DNA of 64,000 bases, taken from positions 930,001-994,000 of the forward strand of contig CP137328.1 in NCBI GenBank assembly GCA_033182465.1. Direction: 5' to 3'. The translations under genes were made by a program, and so were the position numbers. Below are positions 1 through 11,053 of this stretch, piece after piece. The notes below the pieces were generated by a model, which was not told the origin of the DNA, did not search any database, and saw only the letters and a list, made by a program, of their open reading frames with translations. Numbering within the stretch: the stretch's first letter is position 1; every line of letters begins with the position of its first letter. This stretch comes from Sanghuangporus weigelae (lineage: Eukaryota > Basidiomycota > Agaricomycetes > Hymenochaetales > Hymenochaetaceae).

Positions 1-517
1 TGTGGTAGAGAGAGCCGCAAATCGACGTCGTATGCATAATCGGAGACGACGCGAGGCCCGTATTGCTGCAGCCAAGGCGAAAATGGCGGGGGCAGGTGGG
101 GAAGGTGCGCATCATGACGGGAAAGAGGATGAGGACACACAAAATGATCCTCAATCACCCAGTCCGAGTCCGACGAAGGGATCAAATTCAATACATCCAC
201 TCAGTCTGGACCTTTCGAGCCGGATCAGCTCACGTATCGCCGGTTCACATACCGCGGTGTCCTCGCATACTGCGGTATCCCAAACCGCAGTTTCCTGGAA
301 AACAACAAGTCTTGGAAATAATTCTGCCAGTGCACATTCTCGTGGATCCGTGGGGACGCGAGGCACTGGTGCACGGCGCGGTAGTAGACGAGGTACTGGC
401 TCGCTGGGCCGTGGCTCTCGTGGCGTCGGCTCACGGGATACAAGCTCGGTTGGTGGTAAGCGTTCCATTCCGGAATGTGACCAGTCTCATTCGTCATCGA
501 AGCGGCGCCGAGAGTAA
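1..517 (+). CDS. FunK1 fungal-type protein kinase, C-terminal tail (partial, array copy 0)
   Basis: Only the last ~171 residues lie in the window; the stop is at 515-517. The tail is basic and Ser/Arg/Gly-rich (RRRMHNRRRREARIAAAKAK near its start, KRRRE at the end), with no globular domain. It is nearly identical to the C-termini of the three complete FunK1 kinases at 29223, 36387 and 43924, which lie on the opposite strand, so this is an inverted fourth copy. The basic runs look like nuclear-localisation signals, which is inference. The kinase domain itself is outside the window, so activity of this copy cannot be judged. Confidence 0.85.
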   Translation, partial: VVERAANRRRMHNRRRREARIAAAKAKMAGAGGEGAHHDGKEDEDTQNDPQSPSPSPTKGSNSIHPLSLDLSSRISSRIAGSHTAVSSHTAVSQTAVSWKTTSLGNNSASAHSRGSVGTRGTGARRGSRRGTGSLGRGSRGVGSRDTSSVGGKRSIPECDQSHSSSKRRRE

Positions 518-1124
518 TGGATTCGAGGCGCATTTATCTCTAATTCCCGTACAACATACTTCTATTGGTGTTGGCCATTTCTTTGCTTTGCCTGATCATC
601 GTCTGTTATTATTTTTGCATTTGTAGATATTTCTATATAACAATCTCATGTAATAGTCAACTGAATGTTTACGACCACGCAATAAATTCTTCTCTTGTCT
701 TCTGCAGAAGCGGTCGCAGATTGGGCTCGACAATCCGTGCGATGTCACGTCTTTCTTCTCGTCACGATCAGCCATGCATGATCGCGGGAGCCCAAATGAT
801 AAGAAAAGTCGGCCGGAATTTGCGATGTCCTCGACGGATACGATCCTGGCCGGTGCTCGACCTCATTGGAGAATAATTCTCAGATCACGTAGCCAGCGGG
901 AAAGTATTCCGACTGGATGACCCCACCTTACATGAGATGAGGAGGTGCTGGTCAGTTGGATGGATTAACCTCATTTCACTATTTGCGATAAAGACAGACA
1001 AAAGTGATTTCAGAAAAGAAAACAGTCGTGATCAGAGTTACATGTAAGTCGGTGCAGGATTCGAATGTTTTACATCCGCCTCGGACCCAACCTACTTCGA
1101 GTCATACATAAATGACTTGACGCC
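518..1124. other. Spacer between FunK1 tail and F-box relic (array homologous)
   Basis: No gene is visible. The sequence is the reverse complement of the spacers at 28590-29222, 35635-36386 and 42707-43923 downstream of the minus-strand kinases, so it belongs to the duplicated unit. It lacks the MITE present at 43160-43661 in the third spacer. Confidence 0.7.
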
Positions 1125-1209
1125 ATGATACCCGACACCGGCCTTCTCGCTTGTGTCGCTTGTGTAACCATGCTGCTCCTTGGGAAGATATTCTCGTGCA
1201 TAGGACCGT

Positions 1210-1824
1210 TCCGAAAGGACCTTTCTCTTCTGCAGGGCGCCGGGTCAGTGATTCTCGAAGTTAGAAATACTAGGACGAGTCTACCGTACGACGTTGTTCT
1301 TCGAATCGTGTCGAGCTTAGAGGAGGATCGAGAGAAGGTATGATGGAGCTGGCTGTATACAAAGACCGTGTTTCAGCCAACACTTTACTCTGCATGCCTC
1401 GTGGACAGAATATGGTACGAAGCGTTGCTCGGTCTTCTTTATAAAGAGGTAGTCTTCGCATGCAACAAGGTGCTCCCTGTATTTCGTCAAACATTGGAAA
1501 CGCGAAAGGATCTCCTTCCGCTGGTCCGATCAATCTTCTTCTCTTATATATTCTTCACCGGCGGAGGTTGCAGAGAATTCCGCTTCGATCCACTTCTGGC
1601 TCTTGATCGTGTGTACGAAATGCGTCCAAACATACAGCCTCGCATTGAATCTCTGTGCTCCTATCATTTCATCTTCAGATTTCCTTCACACACTGATCGT
1701 GTTGCAAATAGAGTGCATTCGAATAGAACGACTGGACGTCAATAGGCTTACGCACCTCAAGTTTGAGCCACCCAGAGAAGATCCGAATGGTTCGGTTCGG
1801 TGCTCTGATTTCCTGCCGTCGAAG
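1210..1824 (+). pseudogene. F-box-like gene relic (array copy F1)
   Basis: Homologous to the F-box genes at 33738, 40807, 48399 and 61237. The F-box core LPYDVVLRIVSSLEEDRE is readable, followed by WLYTKTVFQPTLYSACLVDR and LVRSIFFSYIFFT. It is broken: the start ATG seen in the 48399 copy (MDLSVSQ) is AAG here, a TGA follows DREKV, and there is a one-base frameshift near 1660. The 3' half is absent because the reading is interrupted by a MITE at 1825 and the sequence beyond the MITE belongs to a kinase gene. As a family, F-box proteins recruit substrates to SCF ubiquitin ligases. This copy is not expected to work. Confidence 0.75.
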
Positions 1825-2135
1825 TAGGGCTCCGACTGGCGTATGCGTATAACCCGTATAAGGTGCAGCCGTATCCGTATGATCCAATAAGAGCAAAATA
1901 TACGGGCCGTATACAGAGGTCTGAAAATGTGACGTTTACGGCTTATACGCCATATACGGGAACTCAGGTCCCATGCCTCCCGATAGCATAGAAATATACT
2001 TATTTTATACCGTTTTTGGCGATTTGGTAGATCACTTGAAAAGTATGTTCCCGGGTTACCAAAGGACTGACGGATACAGTGTTGTTCCCACGCATATTCT
2101 TTCTATCACGGTCCATTGAATTTGTCCACTGAGCC
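1825..2135. mobile_element. MITE-A fragment (hAT-like non-autonomous DNA transposon)
   Basis: Starts with the terminal sequence TAGGGCTCCGAC and carries the family's TACGG-rich subterminal repeats (about 1843-1960). It is the reverse complement of the right part of the complete copy at 41530-42083, inserted at the same position of the same F-box gene. The inner end stops at 2131-2135 (GAGCC), where the sequence switches to that of a kinase gene. The same GAGCC occurs in the kinase gene at the matching point (near 4952), suggesting a microhomology junction. The other terminal repeat is lost, so the element cannot move. Confidence 0.8.
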
Positions 2136-3558
2136 GCGTTGGATGCTATCGTCACAGATTCTCGGCGCGAACTTGCATTTGTTCTGGTACTGTCGGTGCC
2201 AGAAGTACTAGAATTTATCGATAGGTTCAAACAGGAGAAGCCTTCCGAAAGTCGTATTGTACTTTCATCTGTCTCTAATGTGCTTTCTGATTGAGCTCCA
2301 GTTGACGCGTCCCCTTCTACAAGTGTTGTAGATGCTCCGGAAGTGGTGGTCGATGAGCTATGCGAGGGAGAAGCATTCTCCGTAAACATTTCTTTCAATG
2401 TTCTAGAGGTTTGTCAACGCGAGCTGAAATGTGGAGATCGAGGAAACTTTCCTGATATTGTCAAGTACTGTAGTAATCAAATCATCGGTCTATCGCCTGG
2501 ATTCGATGCACAATAACGCATTCTAAGCTCTCTAATGGGATCGTCAGATTTTTTCCACGAGAGATGCTGAGCATCTGGGAATATAGGCGGCTCTCCATCT
2601 CCAATCTTGCGTGCAACGACCCATCCTGCGCTGATGTTATAGTACGGAATCTTACCGGAAAGAATTTCCTGTCAACGGCTATGGTTAACATCCAATTGCC
2701 GCAATGCAAATGTGACTTGCCTGCATCAGCAACCCGAACATCCAGATGTCGCTTGCTTTTGAACGACGGGCGTCCAGGGCAGGTGGTTGAGTGTCAGACT
2801 GAAAAAATTCGCGAGCCACCCATCGCCAATTTCCTTGGAACGCACTTGAGACAGAAATTCCATCTCCAGGATCATGTTTCGAGATGCCGAAGTCAGTCAC
2901 TAACGCTCGGCCATCATCCGATATTAAGATATTAGACTTAAAGAAATAAGAATGTACTACCAAAATGTACGAAAGAATGCATGCTCACGCCTCGTAAATC
3001 TCCGTGAATGATATTATTGTCATGGAGATAGGCAACTCCCTCTGCTATACCGTCTATCTGAGTGTGTGGTGTCAGAACGTGGAATATACATCCGACAAAG
3101 TACCAACTAAATCAAGAAAGTTTGTTCCGGGTTTGTTACGCACGTGGTCCTTGACGCGTCCATTTTCTTGCCAGCGCGTAACAAAACAGAGAATCACAGT
3201 GTTTGGGCTAGTATAATAAATCCGCTCCAGTTGCAAAATGTTATGGTGCCTAAGTCGATTCCAGATGTCATATTCCTTCATTGCAATCTGATGATTTTAT
3301 TGTGTCAATTACACCGTACAATCATGTTCGTTTCCAAATACTCACCTCGGGCAATGTTAGGTGCTCCGCGAGATGACCCGTGAGAACCTTCAGCTCTTTG
3401 ACGGCGTAAAGTGCTCCGTTGGAAGGGCTATGGTACTGGTAGACGTTGGCATATCCGCCACTATTCTGTTCGTCTGGCACTTTGACTAGACGGTTCGTGT
3501 AGTCCACTGCGAAAGGGAACTGGGATCGTGACATAGCCAGTAGTGCGGCATGACCCAT
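2000..3558 (-). pseudogene. TKL-like protein kinase, dsRBM lost; C-terminus supplied by MITE-A (K1)
   Basis: Tandem paralogue of the kinase at 4485-6333. Starts at ATG 3556-3558 (MGHAALLAM). Readable blocks, split by short introns: Gly-loop SGGYANVYQY and lysine YAVKEL; ILQLERIYYT; WQENGRVKDHV; catalytic loop IIHGDLRG|SNILIS; VTDFGISK; WRWVAREFF; ARRSKASDIWMFG; then the Ser-rich linker with IRLSEGFSCLNLS. At SNAA the reading leaves kinase sequence and continues about 43 residues through MITE-A DNA to a stop at 2000, so the dsRBM present in the paralogue is gone. The acceptor of the intron before the linker is AA where the paralogue has AG (near 2412). It is probably a pseudogene. A transcribed truncated kinase remains possible. 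Confidence 0.7.
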
Positions 3559-4484
3559 TGATGGGATAGTAGACAAGAGCTGCACGGTGGTCCTGATATA
3601 TCCGCTCCAACCCTCCGCTCTGAGAATTAACCCTGCCGCCAGCACTCTGGCATTAGACGCCCGAGAAAACCTGTGCAAATGATGTACCTTTACGTCCGTT
3701 AATCTCTAAGTATGCACTGCATGAATGACAAGCAAACATGGTGTAGCCAGATCCATCGACGTCGGCTTCGAGACGAACTTGATGAGGTCGGTGATATCGA
3801 CTAGTCAAAGCACCCCAAATCAATACACTGCTTTTCAAAGACCAGGACTTCTTGAACTCAAACACTGGGCGGCAAGAGGTATTCTGGACGACAAGAGGTT
3901 AAGGTGCTGTTGATCCGAGGATGTCACGCGACGTATAGACAGAAATAGCAGTTTTTCCCATTCTCGAACGTTCTTCTTCCCATGAGTAGTGGGCACAACT
4001 GCAGAGTCTACTGGTATAATGCGTATTGCATTATGCATTTAGATTAATAAGGACGAGCTGTTGGCGAAAACAAGGGTGTGATTAAAAAATTCTAAATCAA
4101 GTAGCTATTTAAATCCGTCATTGCACAGGCTAGCCGGCGCTACTCACTTTGTATCATTCCAAATCCAGTAGTGTAATAGCCTGCTCTTTAAGAACGGCTT
4201 GAAGATAAAGTGAATTGTAACCTCGCGTTCTGCCTAGCCTCGGTCTTATTCTTTCCGCGTCCTTCTACCTTCCTTCCTTTATCTTCGAATATCAACATAT
4301 TCCGTCAGCTCTGATAGCCGCCCTCAGAACCGAAGACCACTCAACTGTAAAAGGTATAAATCCACGTTAAATTATGAGGCGGGCCTTCCTTTCGGTATGT
4401 ATCCGGCTCCGATGGATTGTTTGATTGGGACGCGGTGCTCACAGGACTAGGTTTAGTATCGCTGTCTGTTGCTTTATCAATAAG
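3559..4484. other. Upstream region of K1, duplicated upstream of K2
   Basis: No gene is visible. About 3720-3880 matches 6530-6690 upstream of K2 (shared ATATCGACTAGTCAAAGCACCCC-type blocks, interrupted in K2). About 4135-4180 matches 6950-6995. The kinase duplication therefore included promoter sequence. The rest is unassigned. Confidence 0.6.
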
Positions 4485-6333
4485 TTAAACGGCTTCCGAA
4501 TAATGGGGACACGAACGTAATCTTGTGAGAGCTGTCTTCGCAGCTTCTTTCTTCGCTTGTTTGGCATTCCGCGCACTACCTGTAGCTATCACCTCTCCGT
4601 CCACTTTCCAAACGCAAGTTAGACAATGATGAAGAGCAAGTGACAGTACTGAAGACTAACACATCATGACATGATGCCATGTCTTCATGTGATCGGGACC
4701 TGTTGAAAAGTGATTTTCGGTAAAACGGGAGCCAAGTCCCTTGCGCGCGATGTAGGAATTGAGCTCGTTATCAAGTTCGACTAAAGAAGGATGATAATGT
4801 AACGAAGCTTGAGATAGAAGAGGTTTGAATACTCACTTGGAACGTACCCTGACGTCGACTGTTCTCCGCTTCCAGGCGGGCCTTCTGGAGTCCTAAGCCA
4901 CGGATTTTGTGTGCGTTCTGCATTATTCGAATCTGAACCGTTCAGAGCCGCGTTGGACGCCATCGTCACAGATTCTCGGCGCGAACTTGCATTTGTTCTG
5001 GTACTGTCGGTGTTAGAAGTACTAGAATTTGTCGATAGGTTCAGATAGGAGAAACCTTCCGAAAGTCGTATCGTGCTTTCATCAGTCTCTGATGCACTTT
5101 CTGAACGAGCACTAGCCGGCATATTCTCTTCAGCAAGCGGCGCAGATGATCCGGAGTTTATACTTGATGCATTTTCGGAGGAGGAAATATTCGGAAACCT
5201 GTTCCTCAATGTCCTGGAGGTCTGTAAATGCAAGTTCAAACCCAGCAACATTTAAGAGGACTTTCCTGACGTCTTTAAGTACCGAAGTAATTGTTGGTCT
5301 ATCTCTCGGCTCTGGTGCACAATAACGGCGCCTAAGCTGTCGTACAGGATCGTCAAATTTTTTCCATGAGGTATGCCGAGCATTTGGAAACTCAGAGAGC
5401 TCCCCATTTTTAATCATACTCTCGATGAGCCGTTCATTACTTATGTAGTAGTATGGGCTCCTTCCAGAGAGAATCTCCTAACAACAGTTGCGGTAAATAT
5501 TGAATTTGCCGCAACAAGGATGCAACTTGCCAGCATAACAATTCCAAACATCCATATATCGCTTGCCTTTGACCGACGTGCTGTACCAGTCATGAAGAAC
5601 TCACGAGCCATCCAGCGACAGTTTCCTTGGCGCGCTTGAGAGAGTGTAAGTCCGTCGCCAGGATCATGTTTGGAAATACCGAAATCTGTAACTAGTGCTC
5701 GACCATCGTCCGATATCAAGATGTTAGCCTAAAGGGGAAAAGAATGACATGATTCGTGACATTTTGAACAACGTGTACTCACGGCCCGCAGATCTCCATG
5801 AATAATATCATTGTCATGAAGGTAGGTGACGCCTTCTACTACGTCCTCTATCTAGACAGAAAAGGTCAAAAATTGGAATCTTATTGTGATCAAATACTTA
5901 CCAAACCGAGAAAGTCCGTTTCGGGTTTATCCTGAACGTAATTCTTGACGCGCCCGTTTTCTTGCCAACGAGTAACAAAACAGGGAATTGAATTATGAGG
6001 CGCCAAGTATATTCCCTCTAATTGAAGAATATTCGGATGTCTGAGACGGTGCCATACGTCATATTCTTTTTTTGCTACCTGATATTCTAAACATATTAGC
6101 GATACCTGAAAGCATCCGCAATTGCACTTGCCCACCTCAAGCAATGTAAGACTAAGCGGAGCATTTACAATTTTTTTGACCGCATAAAGCAATCCGTTTC
6201 GAGGATTACGGTATTGATAGACATCGGCAAAGCCGCCATGGCTCTTCCTTTCATATGATTCTTTCGTCAGTCGGTTCGTATAATTAAAGGCGTACGGGAA
6301 CTGAGAAAGAGCAGGGCGAGCGACATGATCCAT
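4485..6333 (-). CDS. Protein kinase with C-terminal dsRNA-binding motif (K2)
   Basis: Starts at ATG 6331-6333 (MDHVARPALSQ) and ends at TAA 4485-4487, with at least six introns. The kinase domain covers roughly residues 20-300: GGFADVYQY glycine loop, AVKKI lysine, KKEYDVWHRL helix C, WQENGRVKNYV hinge, IIHGDLRA|ANILIS catalytic loop (HGD instead of HRD), VTDFGISK, WMAREFF, RRSKASDIWMFG, and RRRYCAPEPRDRPTI. A Ser/Thr-rich linker (IRLSEGFSYLNLS) follows. The last two exons give a dsRBM: LDNELNSYIARKGL, HHVMMLDGEVIATG and NAKQAKKEAAKTAL, the last with the Lys pattern of RNA-binding helix 2. The intron inside the dsRBM has a GTTAGT donor and phase 1. PKR pairs the same two domains in the opposite order. 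The substrate is unknown. Intron ends are my reading. Confidence 0.85.
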
Positions 6334-7008
6334 CACGATGATAGGTCGGAACTGTTTCTGGGTCTTTGAATATATACATTTGCCTGAAGAGATGCTGGTC
6401 TGATGTTGACATGCTTGAATTAAAACCGGTGCTGGCCGCCCTAGCATTAGACGCCCAAGCAAACATGTACAAACCAAACAGTTTTACGTCCATAACCCAC
6501 CAAGTCTGCCCTGCATCAGCGATAAGCAAAGTGGCAGTAGCCAGACCGACCGAAGCCGGCTTCGAAACGAATTTGATGAGTCCGGTGATATTGACTAGTC
6601 GATATTGACTAGTCACTGTCAAGCACCCCAAATCAGCACACTGCTTTCCGAAGACCAGAACTTCCCGAACCCAAGCACTGGGCGTCAATAGTCACTTGAA
6701 CATGAGGATAATGCACTTTTGATCCTAGAAGCGAACCACTAGAGTTTGGACGAAATTATATTCTTCCCATTGTTCTTTCCCTGATGAATAATACTGCCAG
6801 CAAAGTCTAGTGATCCGATTTGATAAGTATTGCACTAAGTTTGATAGTAACGAGGCGTTGATGCAATCAAGTATCAAATTAGGTGTCATTATAGAACTCT
6901 AATGCAAGTGTAAGTATTCGTATCTGCCAGTGTACACAGGTTCGCCGACGCTACTCACTTTGGTATCGTTCCGAAGCCAGCAGTGTAATGCGATCCGCGG
7001 ATAAGAAT
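6334..7008. other. Intergenic between K2 start and YPP1 end
   Basis: No gene is visible. It is K2 promoter sequence homologous to that of K1. It contains a near-perfect tandem repeat of a 14-bp block, GATATTGACTAGTC, at about 6586-6614. Confidence 0.55.
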
Positions 7009-10000
7009 TCACAGGCACCAGCCAATGGCGGTGCCTATGTCACGTACCCCACGTACTTCCGCGAGTCCAAGAGCGAACATCAGACATTCTCTCTCACGGT
7101 CTTTTCGGCTTTGAATATTGTAAGCTTTAGCCAACAAATACCACGCTTCCGCTACATCCCAGCCAGATCCTCGAGTAAGTGCTTCCAACATTCCGACAGC
7201 GATATCCACAGCACCGTACGAATCGGATCGGATGAGAGGTGATCGAGAAGTGAGATATGTGTTGCAGAGATGAATAGCGGCGGATACGTCATCCTGTGAT
7301 ATGAACAGTGCCTTCTGAAAGGCCTCAATCGCCTTGCTCTCTTCGCCCTGTACAGAGAAGTACAGACCCAGCTGCAGGGCAGTACTTGTCAATAGCTTAA
7401 GAAGCCAGAGGAAACTTCTCACACACCTGTACCCACACAGCCTCATTCTCTTCATCGAGCATCTCTGCTTCCTGAATAGCGCCTCGTGTCTGATCGATCT
7501 TCTCCAGGCGCCTAAACGTCGCCGCCGACATCAACCATAAGTCACTGAGTAGTCTTCTTTTTCGAGTGTTTCCAATGCTGTGTGAACTCTCTTGTGTGGT
7601 CGTGGGAAGAGCAGGTGGCGGTGGGGATGGCGGTGGAGAGTATGCTTCGCGCCCTCTCTCTGACCGAGGTATCCTTGAGCTGAATGAGATACGCCTTCGA
7701 GAGTGTATAGATGAAGCTTGATAAGGACCCGCATGCGCTAACATTGAGTGGAAATCTGATTGAACGTTTGTGTAAGAGACACCAGACTTGAAGGCTGTTC
7801 ACGGAAGACCTTTCATACCTGGAGCAGAATTTGAGCGGTGCAAATTCATACTGCCCTTCGCGACCCCATGCCCAATCTTCCTTGATATCGTGTGCATCCG
7901 AGCCTGCTGCTTGTGCACCTGATTTTTAAGCATCCTTTGTACTCGTTTTCCTTTCTTGTCGCGATCGCTATTCTGCGATTCGGTGGAATTTCTTTCCTTG
8001 CTCCTTCTCCCCGATTGAAGCACTTCCCTGGCTCGATCCGCTGAAGAACGAACAGGTGATCGGACCGTGACAGTTTCCACTGATGTAGAAGCAATAGACT
8101 GATTGTTTGAAACACTGAGCGAGGACCCTTCCGTGATTTCACTTGGTACCTGCAAAGATCCACGCGCCGCAGTTTCAGCATATGCAGGAGGAGTACGACG
8201 AGCATCCGAAGAAGGCCTTGCTGAGCCTGTTGCAATTCAACGTGTTGGAACGGAAATGCTGTAGACACCGCGCGACATGGACTTACCGACTTGCGAGATC
8301 GTATCCCGTCTTTGGGAATACCACTCAAATACTTCTAGCCAGCATGCTTCTACGCTCTCCGGACCCTCGACAAGCTCCGCAATAGCGATTTGCGTCATTC
8401 TTAACTGGAGAACATGCTCAAAAAGCTGCCGTCGAGTCGGAGGAGGGTGATCTGGTATAGGCTGCAAAAGGCTCGAAGCAGGTGGAAGAGATCGGGCATC
8501 TGGGTCAATCAAAGTATCTGATAGAGAATCTGGTCGTACAGTCGAACCGTTTACTCCATTGCCTTCGGGGTAAGGAATAGTAGAAGTAGGTGTCTGATCT
8601 CCATTCGTAGCTCCGAAATCTCTAGAAATTACGCCGTTTCTTGTTATTTCTTCTTCCTGAGATTGAAGTTCTACATCTTCTATGATCTCGAGAGCAGCCT
8701 GTAAAACACCTTCTGCCTTCTTCCATTCTCCTTGTTTGGCAGCGAGAAGTGCAAGTAGATGCCAATACCGTACATCTTTTGGCTCCGCTTCCACGGCTCG
8801 TCGGCACAGCTCAACAGCTTTTTGAAGATTCCGCTCGGGAATGGGACGGGAGAGCGCGATGGCGGCATGGAAGCATGCAGAAGGCGTCGGATTCCGTTCG
8901 ACTGCGCGCAGCAGCAGATCAACAGAAATGGACAATAGAGGGCCTCTCGTTGCAGGTTCTTGTTCTAAGGAACAGTCAGTATGCGGTCCATAAGAAAAAT
9001 ACACCAGCAATACCTCTTATTGCAAGAACAGCTTTGCTAATACCGTCAGCGAGGTCTACACTTGCTACCAGCTCGTCATTCATATTTGCAACACGATCGC
9101 GTGCATAAGCGACGAGTTCGGCCGCTTCACGAGCCTCTTTGACACCCCCTGGAATTCTACACAACATTCGCGCACCCTGAACCAACGTTTGTACCCATCG
9201 CACATCCAATTCTGTTGTCGAAGTGTCGTGAGTGTCCTCGCCCTGATCATTCATTGTGCCAGTCTCGCGAGCCTTCCTGACAATTTGCACGTACAAGCGT
9301 AAGACGCGTTTCGCTAGCTCATTGTCGCCAGATACATGAAGCAGCCGGAACATGTGTCGTAGCACGCGTGGTGAATTGAAAGTGAGTCGCGTCGCCCACC
9401 ATAAGACCTTGAAAAGTTCGAAAACGACAAATGAATTCAGTGACCTATCCTCTCAGCCGAGGAGAATAACGTACATCAATGACCCAAGAGGCTTGTTCCG
9501 ATACTGCTCCACCCGCCTCCCAACCAGCAACGCAATAATCAACGAATTCTTCCACTAGCACGTTATGTTCAACAGCGCTCGGGAAATGCGTTGATGCGCC
9601 CAAGACCGCGCGGTACTCGTGTACCACATTGCGCATTTCGTGAGTCCAAGTAGCCTTTACCTGGTGCTGGTTTGATTGAGAGGAAAGCAGAATAAGCGCA
9701 CGTAAGTAAAACGTTAATATTGTTGAACGGTGATCCGGCTGAAAACTAGGAGGCCAGTGTACGCTGTGGAAGGTGTAGGTTTGGAAGAGAGGCATAGTTG
9801 CTTCGGTGCTCCTGTGTTGTGCGGAGAGAACGATACTACGCCACAAGAGCCGCTCGGTCCACCGCCAGAACTCGGTATACTTATTGAAAGATTCAAAACT
9901 TGCTCTCCCTGCAAGAGGTGGAGGAGACTTCGGCACAGAGAAGGCCTGAAGAAGACGAACTCCCTTTTTATAGGAGGCTAAAGCTTGAGAGGGAGAGCCT

Positions 10001-10910
10001 GGAGATATGCGCTCATGAGCCATGCCTACAAATCAAAACATTAGGTTGCTGAATTGTCAGGGGGAAGATTGGATCACTTGCCTTCCAGACAGGCACTACG
10101 AAGCGCCTCCATGAATACCCAAACGCTGTCATCCGAAACTTCCACAGGTTCTGAATGAGTTGACCGTTGTGACAATCTTTCTATCTTCTCATCTTCGGAC
10201 GTGGCGAAAACACTAGGGTTCGAGGATAGTAACTGCTCTGCGAAAGCGACGCCTGAAACGTATTCAAGACATTCCGAAGGCCGATTGAGAGCGTACGCGA
10301 AATATGTCAATGCTTGCCTTACATACTAGAGGACCAGATATTGAGAACCATCCTGGCAAAACATACATGATTGATGACACGTACTTCGTCTGAAGAATTT
10401 AACTGTCGCAGGTCTTCGTACACTTTTAACGCATCCTCACGTCTTTCTTCCAGAAGGACACATTCATCTCCCAAACCAAAACCATCACCGTCTACTTGAC
10501 TCTTTTCCTCGACATCGCGCGCAGCAGCCTTCGTGGTGCTTAACAGTAACGAGAGAAAATAAGTCTGAAGCGCCGCCTCTGGCACATCTGACATGTGAGC
10601 AGAGAATCAGAGCTTCGACACGGCAAGAAACATCATCTTCAAATACCTGATTGCTTGGAATGTTTCTTCGCTTTGCGGAAGAGTTCCGACCAGGGCAGCA
10701 AGGTGCCGTTGGGTGTTTTTCCTGGGTTAGATGAATTCCAGTGACCAGCTATGAGAGCCGCCTGAATCTGCTTCCAGTAATGCGTCCACTTGAAGTCTGT
10801 CATAAGAAAGAAAACATTTGCTGGTTAGACCACCATGACTTTACGAGCTGAAAGAACGGCCAGCGACTCTGGACTTCACTAAACACGTGATCTGCTAATG
10901 CTGCGACCAT
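7009..10910 (-). CDS. YPP1: TPR-repeat protein similar to YPP1/TTC7
   Basis: Many exons. Starts at ATG 10908-10910 (MVAALADHVFSEVQ) and stops at 7009. Near the N-terminus HYWKQIQAALIAGHW and LPWSELFRKAKKH resemble the YPP1/TTC7 N-terminus. TPR-like helices are readable through the body (PERNLQKAVELCRRAVEAEP, YWHLLALLAAKQGEWKKAE, LGLYFSVQGEESKAIEAFQKAL), as is a C-terminal WYLLAKAYNIQSRKDRERE. A disordered Ser/Arg-rich insert lies at about 7800-8155. In yeast, Ypp1 works with Efr3 as a plasma-membrane scaffold for the PI4-kinase Stt4. That role is transferred from the family. It ends about 0.7 kb from K2 and its start is 144 bp from K3's stop. Exon borders were only partly resolved. Confidence 0.75.
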
Positions 10911-11053
10911 CTAATAGTAATACATGATCACTCGGATTTCGACGATCATATGTAAATTGAGGAGTGTAAGAGACTCGATAGAACACATGAAATCGGACAA
11001 CTACACGCAAACATAGTGGTACCTAAAGTGTGATATAAAGAAATGAGTTCATT

